DNA of 41,885 nucleotides, taken from the NCBI GenBank assembly GCA_023440865.1, contig JAEXRM010000159.1:1-41885 (forward strand), in the 5' to 3' direction. Below the pieces are notes generated by a model. The model worked only from the letters and a program-made list of their open reading frames with translations. It was not told the DNA's origin and did no database searches. The position numbers and the translations under genes were made by a program. This document shows, in pieces, positions 24,923 through 32,955 of this stretch. Origin of the DNA: Bacillota bacterium (lineage in GTDB: Bacteria > Bacillota > Clostridia > DSM-8532). Position 1 is the first letter of the stretch. Every line of letters starts with the position of its first letter.

Positions 24923-27751
24923 ATGGGCTATGAACGCTACCTGGCGCTGCGCGCCGCATATGACCGTTTTCGCTATGTTTCGTACGAGCTCGCGGAGGAG
25001 GCGGGTGACGTGCTGTGCCGTTTCCACTACCTGATGGAGGGCGCCGCGCGCAGCCATGCGTTCAGCCATGGCGTCCGCTTTGCCGGCATGGCCGGTACGG
25101 GCGGGATCGGCGATCCCCTGCTGCGGCATGCCGTGTTCCTGCTGGGGCTTGCCGAGGCGGTCAGTTATTGGAAGACCGCCTGCCCGCAGCGGTTCGAGGT
25201 GGCTGCGGGCTGCCTGTCGCCCGAGGAGGCGGCGTTCTGGGAAAAGCTCTTCGTGCGCGGGTTGGGGGAGTTCTGGTGGCTCAACGGCATCTACGGACAG
25301 GAACCGGAGGACGCGTACATCCGCATGTCATCGCTGCCCGATGCGCCCACGCACCAGTCGGGGTGCCGCACGACCACCGGCTGTCTCGTGCCGGTCGGCG
25401 GCGGAAAGGATTCCGTCGTGACGCTCGAGCTGCTCAAGGGCGGCGGTCATGCCGGCGAGACCGACTGCTTCCTGCTCAGCGCCAGGGCCTCCTCCTATGA
25501 AACCGCCCATCTGGCGGGCTTTGACGGCTCACGGCAGATGGAGGCGTTCCGAGTCTTCGATCCGCAGCTGTTCGCGCTCAACCGCGAGGGGTACCTCAAC
25601 GGGCACGTTCCCTACTCCGCGATCCTCGGCTTCACGGCCGTCGTCGCGGCGCTGCTGCGCGGCCGCCGGTACATCGTGCTGTCCAACGAGGGCAGCGCGA
25701 ACGAGCCCACGGTCCCAGGCACCTGGGTCAACCACCAGTATTCGAAATCATTGGAATTCGAGGCCGATTTCACGGCGTACATCCGCCGGTTCCTCACGCC
25801 CTCGGTGACCTATTTCAGCCTGCTGCGCCCCTGGTCCGAGGCGCGCATCGCCGAGGCGTTCGCCCAATATCCGGTCTACCACCCCGCGTTCCGCAGCTGC
25901 AACCGGGGCAGCAAGGAAAACCGCTGGTGCTGCGCGTGCCCCAAGTGCCTGTTCGTGTTCCTGCTGGTGGCGGCCCATGCCGGCGTGCCGGCCACAGCCG
26001 CCATGTTCGGGGAGAACCTGCTGGACAAGGTCTCGCTGGCCCCCATCCTCGACGAGTTGGCGGGGTTTGTTCCGGTCAAGCCGTTCGAGTGTGTCGGCAC
26101 CGTGGCGGAAACGCGCTGGAGCCTCGACCGCATCCTGGCGGATCCCCGCCTGCCGGAAGCGGGAAGCGCCTGGCCGCTGGCCGCGCGGTACCGGTCCTTG
26201 CGCGACGGCGTGCCCGCTCCCGCGTTCCGCCTGGTGGAACCCGAGCTGGCCGGCCTGATTCCGCCCCTGTTCCGCCCGCTGGTGCTCCCCGCTGGTCCGA
26301 CACCCTCCGATTTGTTGCGGGAGCGCCTTGCAGGACTTCGCATCGGCATCCTCGGCTTCGGCATGGAGGGGAGGTCCACGCTGTCATGCCTGCGGGGCCT
26401 GCTGCCCGGTGTCCGGCTGCTGGTGGCGGATCGCGACGGCACCAAGCTGCCGGATGCGGACGACATCACGACGGTTTTCTCCGGCGAAGGCCATGCGGCC
26501 GCACTGGCGGGCTGCGATCTTGTCTTCAAGGCGCCGGGCATCCCGTGGAAGACGATCGACCACCTCTTCCGGCCCGAACAGGTGACCTCGCAGACCGACC
26601 TGTTCCTTGCCGCGCTGGGCGGACGGACCATCGGCATCACCGGCACGAAGGGAAAGAGCACGACGACCGCGCTTGTCACACAGGCCCTGCGTGCCGTTGG
26701 GCACGATGCGGTGATGGTCGGCAACATCGGGCTGCCGGCGCTCGACGCGGTCGCCGCCGACGTGCCGGGCCGCATCTATGTGCTCGAGCTTTCCTCGCAC
26801 ATGCTCGAGACCATCCGTCACGCGCCGCGTGGCGCGATCTACCTCAACCTGTACGAGGAGCATCTCGACCATTACCGCTCTTTCGCCGATTACGGCGCCG
26901 CCAAGGACAACCTGCTGCGCCTGCAGGGAGCGGACGGGTTTTCGATTGCGGCGGGCAACGTGTGGGAGCGGACGACGGAACTCGGTGCCGCGCCACGGTT
27001 CCGGCCGGTGTGCGATGCCGATGGCGCGCTGCGGCTGCCGGTCTTTGCCGATCAGGATGCGGGGACGGCCAGTGTGCCCGCTGCATGCTTTGCGGCTCGT
27101 CTGCTGCGCGGCGCGCACAACCTGGACAACCTCCGGACCGCGCTGCTGGCCGTCCACCTGTGCGAGGCGGCGGATATCGCCGGCTGGTCGGCGCCGCTGC
27201 CGGACGGTTCGTCCGCGCCGGCGGCCGGCCTTTCCGGTTCGGGTCTCGCCGGAGCCCCGGCGTTGCTCGATGCCGCGCTCGGCGCCCTCAACACGTTTGC
27301 GGGTCTGCCCCACCGCCTCCACCGGGTCGGGGAGGTCGCGGGCATCACCTTCTGGAACGATTCGATCTCCACGATTCCGCAGGCCCTGGTGCAGGCCGTC
27401 CAGGCCGTCGGGGATGTCGACGCGCTGATCTTCGGGGGACTCGACCGTGGCATCGACTACGGCGTGCTCGAGCAATACCTTGCCGCCGGTCCCGTCCCGC
27501 ACCTGATCGCGCTGCCGGACACGGGCCACCGCCTGATGGAACGGATGCGGGCCGCGGGCTCTCTGCCCGCGGATGTGACCGCGCACGTCGCACGGGACAT
27601 GGCCGAAGCCGTCGCCATCGCTTTCCGGGTGGTCCGTCCGGGCCGGTCCTGCCTGCTTTCGCCGGCTGCGGCCAGTTATGGGTGGTATCGGAACTTCGAG
27701 GAGCGGGGGGCGCACTTCGAAGCCCTCGTTCGCGCCGGAATGCAGGCGTGA
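24923..27751 (+). CDS. Apparent fusion of MurL-like epimerase and MurD2-like ligase
   Basis: The 942-residue protein has two halves. Residues 1-460 resemble MurL, an ATP-dependent epimerase of UDP-MurNAc-L-Ala-L-Glu, with the PP-loop-like VGGGKDS (158-164) and a cysteine cluster, C326 then CCxCxxC at 336-342. Residues 470-942 are a Mur ligase: GILGFGMEGRS, P-loop GTKGKST (574-580), VLELSSHML, EEHLDHY, and late NDSISTIPQAL instead of the NDSKATN usual in MurD. That variant fits MurD2, which adds L-Glu to UDP-MurNAc-L-Ala in place of D-Glu. Together the halves would give the D-Glu precursor without glutamate racemase. The start ATG 24923 follows AAAGGA; ATG 24920 is possible. It lies 25 bases after the c-di-GMP gene, probably in one transcript. 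Confidence 0.85.
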   Translation: MGYERYLALRAAYDRFRYVSYELAEEAGDVLCRFHYLMEGAARSHAFSHGVRFAGMAGTGGIGDPLLRHAVFLLGLAEAVSYWKTACPQRFEVAAGCLSPEEAAFWEKLFVRGLGEFWWLNGIYGQEPEDAYIRMSSLPDAPTHQSGCRTTTGCLVPVGGGKDSVVTLELLKGGGHAGETDCFLLSARASSYETAHLAGFDGSRQMEAFRVFDPQLFALNREGYLNGHVPYSAILGFTAVVAALLRGRRYIVLSNEGSANEPTVPGTWVNHQYSKSLEFEADFTAYIRRFLTPSVTYFSLLRPWSEARIAEAFAQYPVYHPAFRSCNRGSKENRWCCACPKCLFVFLLVAAHAGVPATAAMFGENLLDKVSLAPILDELAGFVPVKPFECVGTVAETRWSLDRILADPRLPEAGSAWPLAARYRSLRDGVPAPAFRLVEPELAGLIPPLFRPLVLPAGPTPSDLLRERLAGLRIGILGFGMEGRSTLSCLRGLLPGVRLLVADRDGTKLPDADDITTVFSGEGHAAALAGCDLVFKAPGIPWKTIDHLFRPEQVTSQTDLFLAALGGRTIGITGTKGKSTTTALVTQALRAVGHDAVMVGNIGLPALDAVAADVPGRIYVLELSSHMLETIRHAPRGAIYLNLYEEHLDHYRSFADYGAAKDNLLRLQGADGFSIAAGNVWERTTELGAAPRFRPVCDADGALRLPVFADQDAGTASVPAACFAARLLRGAHNLDNLRTALLAVHLCEAADIAGWSAPLPDGSSAPAAGLSGSGLAGAPALLDAALGALNTFAGLPHRLHRVGEVAGITFWNDSISTIPQALVQAVQAVGDVDALIFGGLDRGIDYGVLEQYLAAGPVPHLIALPDTGHRLMERMRAAGSLPADVTAHVARDMAEAVAIAFRVVRPGRSCLLSPAAASYGWYRNFEERGAHFEALVRAGMQA

Positions 27752-28114
27752 AGCTTGTTTTCGCCCATGTGAGGAACGTCGCATGCATGCGGGGACATTG
27801 GGCCAGCCGGCTCCGTCGCCGTCCTCGAAACGCCCGGGCGCTGTATCCCCAATGCAGTCATGCGAACAAGCGCCGGTCGCCGCGAATCGCACAAGATGGA
27901 TGCCTACTGCCCCATCGGACCGAGGACGGCGACGGAATCAATGTCGCCCCGGATGAAACCTGCATTGCCGATACGACAGGAACACTTGTCGCAGTACGAC
28001 GCCTCCTTCCGAATCCCTGCCGGATCCGGCCGCATCCGGTGCGCGGAATCGTGTGGCGATCGGCTGAAAGGCTTGTGCTGTAACCGTTTCAGTGGGCCGA
28101 ACCGACAGGGCTCT
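27752..28114. other. Intergenic region before the carD promoter
   Basis: This stretch has no supported gene. An open frame runs through it into carD without its own ribosome binding site and is best read as chance. A small hairpin is present, GGCGAC (27928-27933) with GTCGCC (27943-27948). No clear terminator for the MurL-MurD2-like gene is visible. Confidence 0.55.
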
Positions 28115-28143
28115 TTGACTTTCGTCACCCGGTTTGGTATAAT
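28115..28143 (+). promoter_or_regulatory. Promoter of the carD operon
   Basis: TTGACT (28115-28120) and a perfect TATAAT (28138-28143) are 17 bases apart, with TGG extending the -10 box. The start near 28150 leaves a leader of about 120 bases before carD. Confidence 0.9.
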
Positions 28144-28270
28144 TGGATTCGTGTCCGGCCTGCAATGGCTTTGTCCGCAGGCAGGGCATGGAACGTATCG
28201 GATGGTGCGGCATCTCACCAGCGCCGGTCAGCGCGAACAGGATGCGCTTCAAGCCAAGAGAGGCACTCGT

Positions 28271-28750
28271 ATGTTCAGTATCGGTGACAAGATCGTGTAC
28301 CCCATGCATGGCGCCGGTGTCATTGAGTCGATCGAAGAACGTGAAATCCTTGGCGAAAAGAAGAGCTACTATGTCATGAAGATGCCCGTGGGTGACATGA
28401 AGGTCATGATCCCCGTCACGAGCGCGACCCATGTCGGCATCCGCGATGTCATCGGCCGCGGCGACGCCGAAGCGGTGTTCCAGTGTCTCGAGGGCGGCAC
28501 CTGCGCGCAGAATGCCAACTGGAACAAGCGGTATCGCGAGAACATGGAAAAGATCAAGAGCGGCAACATCTTCGAGGTCGCGGATGTCGTCCGCAGCCTC
28601 GTGCAGCGCGAGCGCCTGCGCGGTCTGTCAACGGGCGAGCGCAAGATGCTCAACAGCGCCAAGCAGATCCTCATCAGCGAGCTCGTGCTCGCCAAGAATC
28701 TGCCTCCCTGCGAGGTGGAGGACATCATCAAGATGAAGATACCGCTCTGA
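28271..28750 (+). CDS. CarD-family transcriptional regulator
   Basis: The 159-residue protein starts MFSIGDKIVYPMHGAGVIESIEEREILGEK, the CarD/TRCF-type RNA polymerase interaction domain. The helical DNA-binding part follows (VADVVRSLVQRERLRGLSTGERKMLNSAKQ). CarD-family proteins bind the RNA polymerase beta subunit and stabilise open promoter complexes. ATG 28271 is preferred, with AGAGAGG about ten bases upstream; the open frame extends back to 27860 through the promoter. The stop codon overlaps an ATG of the next frame at 28750. In Bacillota, carD next to the PIN-TRAM gene and ispD is a common operon. Confidence 0.93.
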   Translation: MFSIGDKIVYPMHGAGVIESIEEREILGEKKSYYVMKMPVGDMKVMIPVTSATHVGIRDVIGRGDAEAVFQCLEGGTCAQNANWNKRYRENMEKIKSGNIFEVADVVRSLVQRERLRGLSTGERKMLNSAKQILISELVLAKNLPPCEVEDIIKMKIPL

Positions 28751-28869
28751 TGCGCGTCGGAAGGGCCAGCAACAAGAATCGGAAAACAGAACGGACACAT
28801 CGTTTGCGGCGCATGCTCCCCTTTTTCGGCGGGATGGGTGTTCGTCGCGGTTCGGGAGCGGAATCCAGC

Positions 28870-29937
28870 ATGCTCGATCGGATTCTCCGTTTCGCCTTCG
28901 GGCTTACGGGCGCCATCACCGGTGTCACCATCACCCGGTTCATCCTGGTGCAGAACAACCTGCGCGGTTTTCTTGACAGTTCGGCGGGCACCCTGTGGCT
29001 GCTCGGCGCCGCCACGCTCTGCGGCGGTGTCATGTACCTGCTGTCCGGGCGGCTCATCCACTTGATGACCGAGGGACTCGAGCGCACGGAGAATTTCATC
29101 AACCATGTCACGCTCTACGAGATGATCATCGCCGCGGGCGGACTCATCGCGGGGCTCATCGTCGCCAATCTGGTCGCAATTCCGTTGTACCGCATCCAGG
29201 TCGTGGGTGTCACGCTCGCCATCATGATGAACGTGCTGTTCGGCTTCTCCGGCGTGTACTTCGCGCTGATGAAGCGGCACGAGGGCATGCATGGCACCCA
29301 CGGCGCAAACACCCGCGGCGCCATGGTCAAGCTCGTTGACACGAGCGCCATCATCGACGGCCGCATCCTGGATGTCTGCCGCACCGGTTTTCTAGAAGGC
29401 GAGCTCGTGGTGCCCGGGTTCGTGCTCGAGGAGCTGCGCCATCTGGCCGATTCGCACGACGACCTCGTCCGTGCCAAGGGCAGGCGCGGTCTCGACGTCC
29501 TCAACGCCATGAAGAAGGATGCGCGCGTGCCCGTGCGCATCGAACGCTTCCATGTCGAGGGCAGCACGGAGGTCGACGAGCAGCTGCTCGCCACCGCCAA
29601 GGAGATTGGCGCCTGGGTCATCACCAACGACTACAACCTGGCGAAGGTCGCGGCCATCCGCAACCTGACCGTTCTGAATGTGAATGACCTGGCAAACGCC
29701 CTCAAGCCGGTGGCCCTCTCGGGCGAGGAGATGCGGGTCCGCATCATCAAGGAGGGCAAGGAGGCCGGCCAGGGCGTTGGTTACCTTGAGGACGGCACCA
29801 TGGTCGTGGTGGAGGACGGTGGCCGATACAAGGGGCAGGACGTCGGCGTCGTCGTCACCAGCGTGCTGCAGACTTCGGCCGGCCGCATGGTGTTCGCGCG
29901 GTACAAGGAAAAGGGACTCACGCTGGTCAAGTCCTGA
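28870..29937 (+). CDS. PIN-TRAM domain membrane protein (YacL type)
   Basis: The 355-residue protein has four predicted N-terminal helices (within residues 5-135) and a PIN domain starting VKLVDTSAIIDGRILDVC with the acidic metal site. The later segments VPGFVLEELRHLADSHDDLVR and DVITNDYN-like WVITNDYNLAKVA are also PIN features. A C-terminal TRAM domain follows (about 290-350, EGKEAGQGVGYLEDGTMVVV). The family is the YacL type of Bacillota, probably a membrane-bound nuclease or RNA-binding protein; its substrate is not known. ATG 28870 follows GGGAGCGG at nine bases. ATG 28750 overlapping the carD stop is an alternative that would add 40 basic residues. Confidence 0.9.
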   Translation: MLDRILRFAFGLTGAITGVTITRFILVQNNLRGFLDSSAGTLWLLGAATLCGGVMYLLSGRLIHLMTEGLERTENFINHVTLYEMIIAAGGLIAGLIVANLVAIPLYRIQVVGVTLAIMMNVLFGFSGVYFALMKRHEGMHGTHGANTRGAMVKLVDTSAIIDGRILDVCRTGFLEGELVVPGFVLEELRHLADSHDDLVRAKGRRGLDVLNAMKKDARVPVRIERFHVEGSTEVDEQLLATAKEIGAWVITNDYNLAKVAAIRNLTVLNVNDLANALKPVALSGEEMRVRIIKEGKEAGQGVGYLEDGTMVVVEDGGRYKGQDVGVVVTSVLQTSAGRMVFARYKEKGLTLVKS

Positions 29938-29970
29938 CCTGTCTGGCTTGTGGGAAGGGGAACCGGGCGT

Positions 29971-30690
29971 ATGGCATTTCGAAGGGAAGTCGGTATCCCC
30001 GGCGAGGTGGCGGTTGTCGTTGTGGCGGCCGGCCGCGGATCGCGCATGGAGACGGACAGGAACAAGGTGCTCCTTGAGGTCGGCGGTGTGCCGGTCATCG
30101 TGCGGACCTTGCGCGCCTTTGCCGAAAGCGGTCAGGTGCAGCGGTTCATCGTCGTCATCGGTACCGGGGAGCGACAGGAGATGACTGCGTTGCTCGACAG
30201 GTGGTGTCCGGATTTGCCGGTGCAGCTTGTCTACGGCGGCCAGGAACGGCAGGAATCGGTCCACAACGGACTGATGGCCCTTGCCGGCGACGAGTCGGTC
30301 GTGCTGATTCATGACGGTGCCCGCCCCTTCATTGGTCAGAATGCCATCAAGGCTTGCATCAAGGCCGTCTGGACCCTGGGCGCCGCCTGCGTCGGTGTCC
30401 CGGTCAAGGACACCATCAAGCGGGTCGACAACCTGGACATGGTGGTGGAAACACCCGACCGCGCGCTGCTGTGGCAGGTGCAGACCCCGCAGGGCTTCAA
30501 GCCGGACCTCATCCTCAAGGCCCATCATCAGGCCGTTCTCGACGGCTTTCGCGGCACGGATGACGCCATGCTGGTCGAGCGCATGGGCGTGAAGGTGCGC
30601 ATGATCATGGGCGGATACGGCAACATCAAGATCACCACACCCGAGGATCTTGTCTATGCGGAGGCGCTGCTGATGTCACAAAAGGCGTGA
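29971..30690 (+). CDS. ispD: 2-C-methyl-D-erythritol 4-phosphate cytidylyltransferase
   Basis: The 239-residue enzyme shows the IspD nucleotide-binding motif VVAAGRGSRMETDRNKVLLEV (residues about 18-36). IHDGARPF follows at about 113-120, with VPVKDTIKRV and WQVQTPQGF further on. IspD makes CDP-methylerythritol in the non-mevalonate isoprenoid pathway, which feeds undecaprenyl phosphate for wall synthesis. ATG 29971 is chosen over ATG/GTG 29950, with GAAGGGG upstream. The expected partner ispF is not next to it, since an intrinsic terminator follows 22 bases after the stop. Confidence 0.95.
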   Translation: MAFRREVGIPGEVAVVVVAAGRGSRMETDRNKVLLEVGGVPVIVRTLRAFAESGQVQRFIVVIGTGERQEMTALLDRWCPDLPVQLVYGGQERQESVHNGLMALAGDESVVLIHDGARPFIGQNAIKACIKAVWTLGAACVGVPVKDTIKRVDNLDMVVETPDRALLWQVQTPQGFKPDLILKAHHQAVLDGFRGTDDAMLVERMGVKVRMIMGGYGNIKITTPEDLVYAEALLMSQKA

Positions 30691-30712
30691 TGCGCCACCC
30701 TTTCGTTTGCAT

Positions 30713-30752
30713 GACCCCTGCGGCGGGAAAGAACCCATTGCAGGGGTCTTTT
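30713..30752 (+). terminator. Intrinsic terminator after ispD
   Basis: GACCCCTGC (30713-30721) pairs with GCAGGGGTC (30740-30748) and is followed by TTTT at 30749-30752. It ends the carD operon. Confidence 0.92.
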
Positions 30753-30801
30753 CACGCCCATCGCACCCCGACACGAAGGACAGGCAAAGGCGGGACAGCA
30801 C

Positions 30802-32817
30802 ATGGAAGGCATGAGCCGTTACAGTCCGAGACTTCTTGTGATGGATGAGGGCGGCACCGTCGGTGAGGACATGCGATGCTTTCTGACACCCGACTGCCCG
30901 TCGGGGGAGAGTGCGCTGGCCGACCTGAAGCAGGATCTGTTCGGATCCGGCACGACGCCGCGCCCGTTTCGCACGAGCCTGACATATCGCATCGAAACCT
31001 GCGGCAGTTGCGACACCGCCATCCGAATGCAACAGGCCGCCGCCTGTGCGCAGGACCCGTATCATGTCGTTTTTCTCTTTCTGGATCGGGAGTCGACGCA
31101 GGCTGGCATCGTGTGCGCCCTGCATCTGTGGGAAACCGATCCGTGGACCGAGGTCGTCCTGTGCGCCGCTCCCGATGATGACACGCTCGAGGAGGCGGCT
31201 TCCGCCTGTGGTGTGCCCGACCATCTGCTGTTTGTGCGCCGGCCGATCGACATGCTGGCCCTGAAGCAGATCGCGCGGGCCATCGCCATGAAGTGGTGGC
31301 TCATTCAGGCCAACCGCACGCGGATCTCCCGGTATGAGAGCGAGGCCCGGCGACAGGCGGTCGAGCTTGAGGATGCGGTTGCACGCCTCGAGACGGAGGC
31401 GGCGCTTCGGCATGACCATGAGTACGAGCTGGCGCGCATGGCACGATATGACGCACTCACGGGACTGTTGAACCGCCGCGCCTTCCATGAAATGCTTGCG
31501 GACGCGCTTGCGGGACAGGGGTTCGCGGGCGCCGCCTTGCTGGCGCTCAATCTCGACCGGTTCCGCCTGGTGAATGAAAGGAACGGACAGGAGTCCGGCG
31601 ACCTGCTGCTGGCTGAGTTCGCCGCCCGCATGCGCAGTCGTGCGGGTCCATCCGCGGCGCTTCTAGCCGTGCCGCCCCCGCTTGCCAGGCAGGGCTTCGT
31701 ACCGGTCCTGCCTGCGGATCAGGCCATTTTCCGCACGGGAGGCGACGAGTTCGCCCTGCTGCTGCCGCCCGGCGGGCGGGCGGAAATCCGTGCGGTCGCG
31801 GAGCGTATCCGCGAGGCGGCGACCGAGCCGTTCACCATCCGTGGACGGGTGTTGCATGTCAGCTGCAGCATCGGCGTGGCGCAGGTGACGGAGGGCTGTG
31901 ATATCGGCGGTCTGCTCCGCCGGGCGGACTCTGCGATGTACAAGGCCCGCGAGCGGGGCAATGCCGTCGTTTTCCATGACGAGCTCCGCGGTACGGGCTG
32001 GATGGATCCCACCGCACTGGCGGCGGATATCGAGAACGCCATGCGGTCGGAGGCGTTCGAGATCTTCTTCCAGCGCATACTCGACGAGGACGGCCGACTG
32101 GTGGGCATGGGTGCGGTTTCGCGCTGGCGTCATCCCCGTTTCGGACTCATCCCGCCCGAGACGTTTCTTCCCATTGCCGCCCATGTGGGCGTGCTGCCCG
32201 AGCTGGAAACCAGGCAGCTCGCCATGGCCTGCCGGCAGGCCGGCAGCCTGACAGCCGCATCCTGCCGGGGGATCTTCGTCCTGTATCATTGTGCGGACGA
32301 AACCTGGCTCGATCCCGCGTTCCCGGGACAGGTGGACCGCATCCTGCGCGAGTCCGGACTGGCGCCCGGGCGGTTGCGGCTTTCCGTGAGCGTATCGCTT
32401 CCCGCACGGACACTGGCCGTCACCCGATCGCTCGCCGCGGTGACGGCCGGCGGCGTTGGCCTGGCTGTTCGGGATGTCGGCATGGGGCAGCCCCTCAGTC
32501 CGTTGCTGCGCGATCTGCCTGCCGGCTCCCTCGTGCAGCCGGACCGGGGGTTGCTCGCATCCGCGCCGAAACGCGCGGGTGAGCGCCTGTCGCTGCTCAA
32601 TCTCATCGAACAGCTTCATGGAATCGGGTTGCGGGTGCTTGCATGCAACGTCGACACGACCCCGCAGGAGGATCTGGTCAGTCATCGGGGGTGCCTGCTG
32701 CAGGGGTTTTTGTATGGGGGACCGGTGCCGTTCGACCAGTTCGTACGTGATCTGGACAGGGTGGGGCGCATCCCGGCCGGTCATGACACGGAGCATGTGA
32801 CGGAATCCCGCATGTGA
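30802..32817 (+). CDS. Diguanylate cyclase with degenerate EAL domain
   Basis: The 671-residue soluble protein has an N-terminal receiver-like fold (residues about 10-165, without clear phospho-acceptor residues), a coiled linker (about 175-215) and a GGDEF domain (about 215-395). The GGDEF motif RTGGDEFALLLP is intact (GGDEF at 313-317), so c-di-GMP synthesis is plausible. No RxxD inhibitory site is seen. The C-terminal EAL-like domain (about 410-650) has lost its key residues: EAL reads GAV (437-439), and the DDFG position reads RDVGMG. Thus hydrolysis is unlikely and it may act as a c-di-GMP-binding or regulatory part. ATG 30802 has only a weak AAAGGCGGG upstream; ATG 30811 is possible. 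Confidence 0.88.
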   Translation: MEGMSRYSPRLLVMDEGGTVGEDMRCFLTPDCPSGESALADLKQDLFGSGTTPRPFRTSLTYRIETCGSCDTAIRMQQAAACAQDPYHVVFLFLDRESTQAGIVCALHLWETDPWTEVVLCAAPDDDTLEEAASACGVPDHLLFVRRPIDMLALKQIARAIAMKWWLIQANRTRISRYESEARRQAVELEDAVARLETEAALRHDHEYELARMARYDALTGLLNRRAFHEMLADALAGQGFAGAALLALNLDRFRLVNERNGQESGDLLLAEFAARMRSRAGPSAALLAVPPPLARQGFVPVLPADQAIFRTGGDEFALLLPPGGRAEIRAVAERIREAATEPFTIRGRVLHVSCSIGVAQVTEGCDIGGLLRRADSAMYKARERGNAVVFHDELRGTGWMDPTALAADIENAMRSEAFEIFFQRILDEDGRLVGMGAVSRWRHPRFGLIPPETFLPIAAHVGVLPELETRQLAMACRQAGSLTAASCRGIFVLYHCADETWLDPAFPGQVDRILRESGLAPGRLRLSVSVSLPARTLAVTRSLAAVTAGGVGLAVRDVGMGQPLSPLLRDLPAGSLVQPDRGLLASAPKRAGERLSLLNLIEQLHGIGLRVLACNVDTTPQEDLVSHRGCLLQGFLYGGPVPFDQFVRDLDRVGRIPAGHDTEHVTESRM

Positions 32818-32955
32818 TGCGGGCGCCGCATGAACCTGCAGGCGGTGGTCATCCCGGAGATTCGGACTTGACGCGGGCGTCTTCGTGCATCAGGCTGGAA
32901 ACAGGCAATGTGGTGCATCCGCAGGGGTGCGGGTTCACGGAAAGGAAGGCGTCGC

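Noticed and set aside
25927..28083. Plus-strand open frame of 718 codons in another frame of the MurL-MurD2-like gene
   Set aside because: Its product is Arg/Pro/Gly/Ala-rich, as expected for a shifted frame in GC-rich DNA. The MurD motifs are in the other frame.
27860..28270. In-frame upstream extension of carD
   Set aside because: It would place the carD promoter inside the coding region. It has no ribosome binding site, while ATG 28271 starts the conserved CarD domain.
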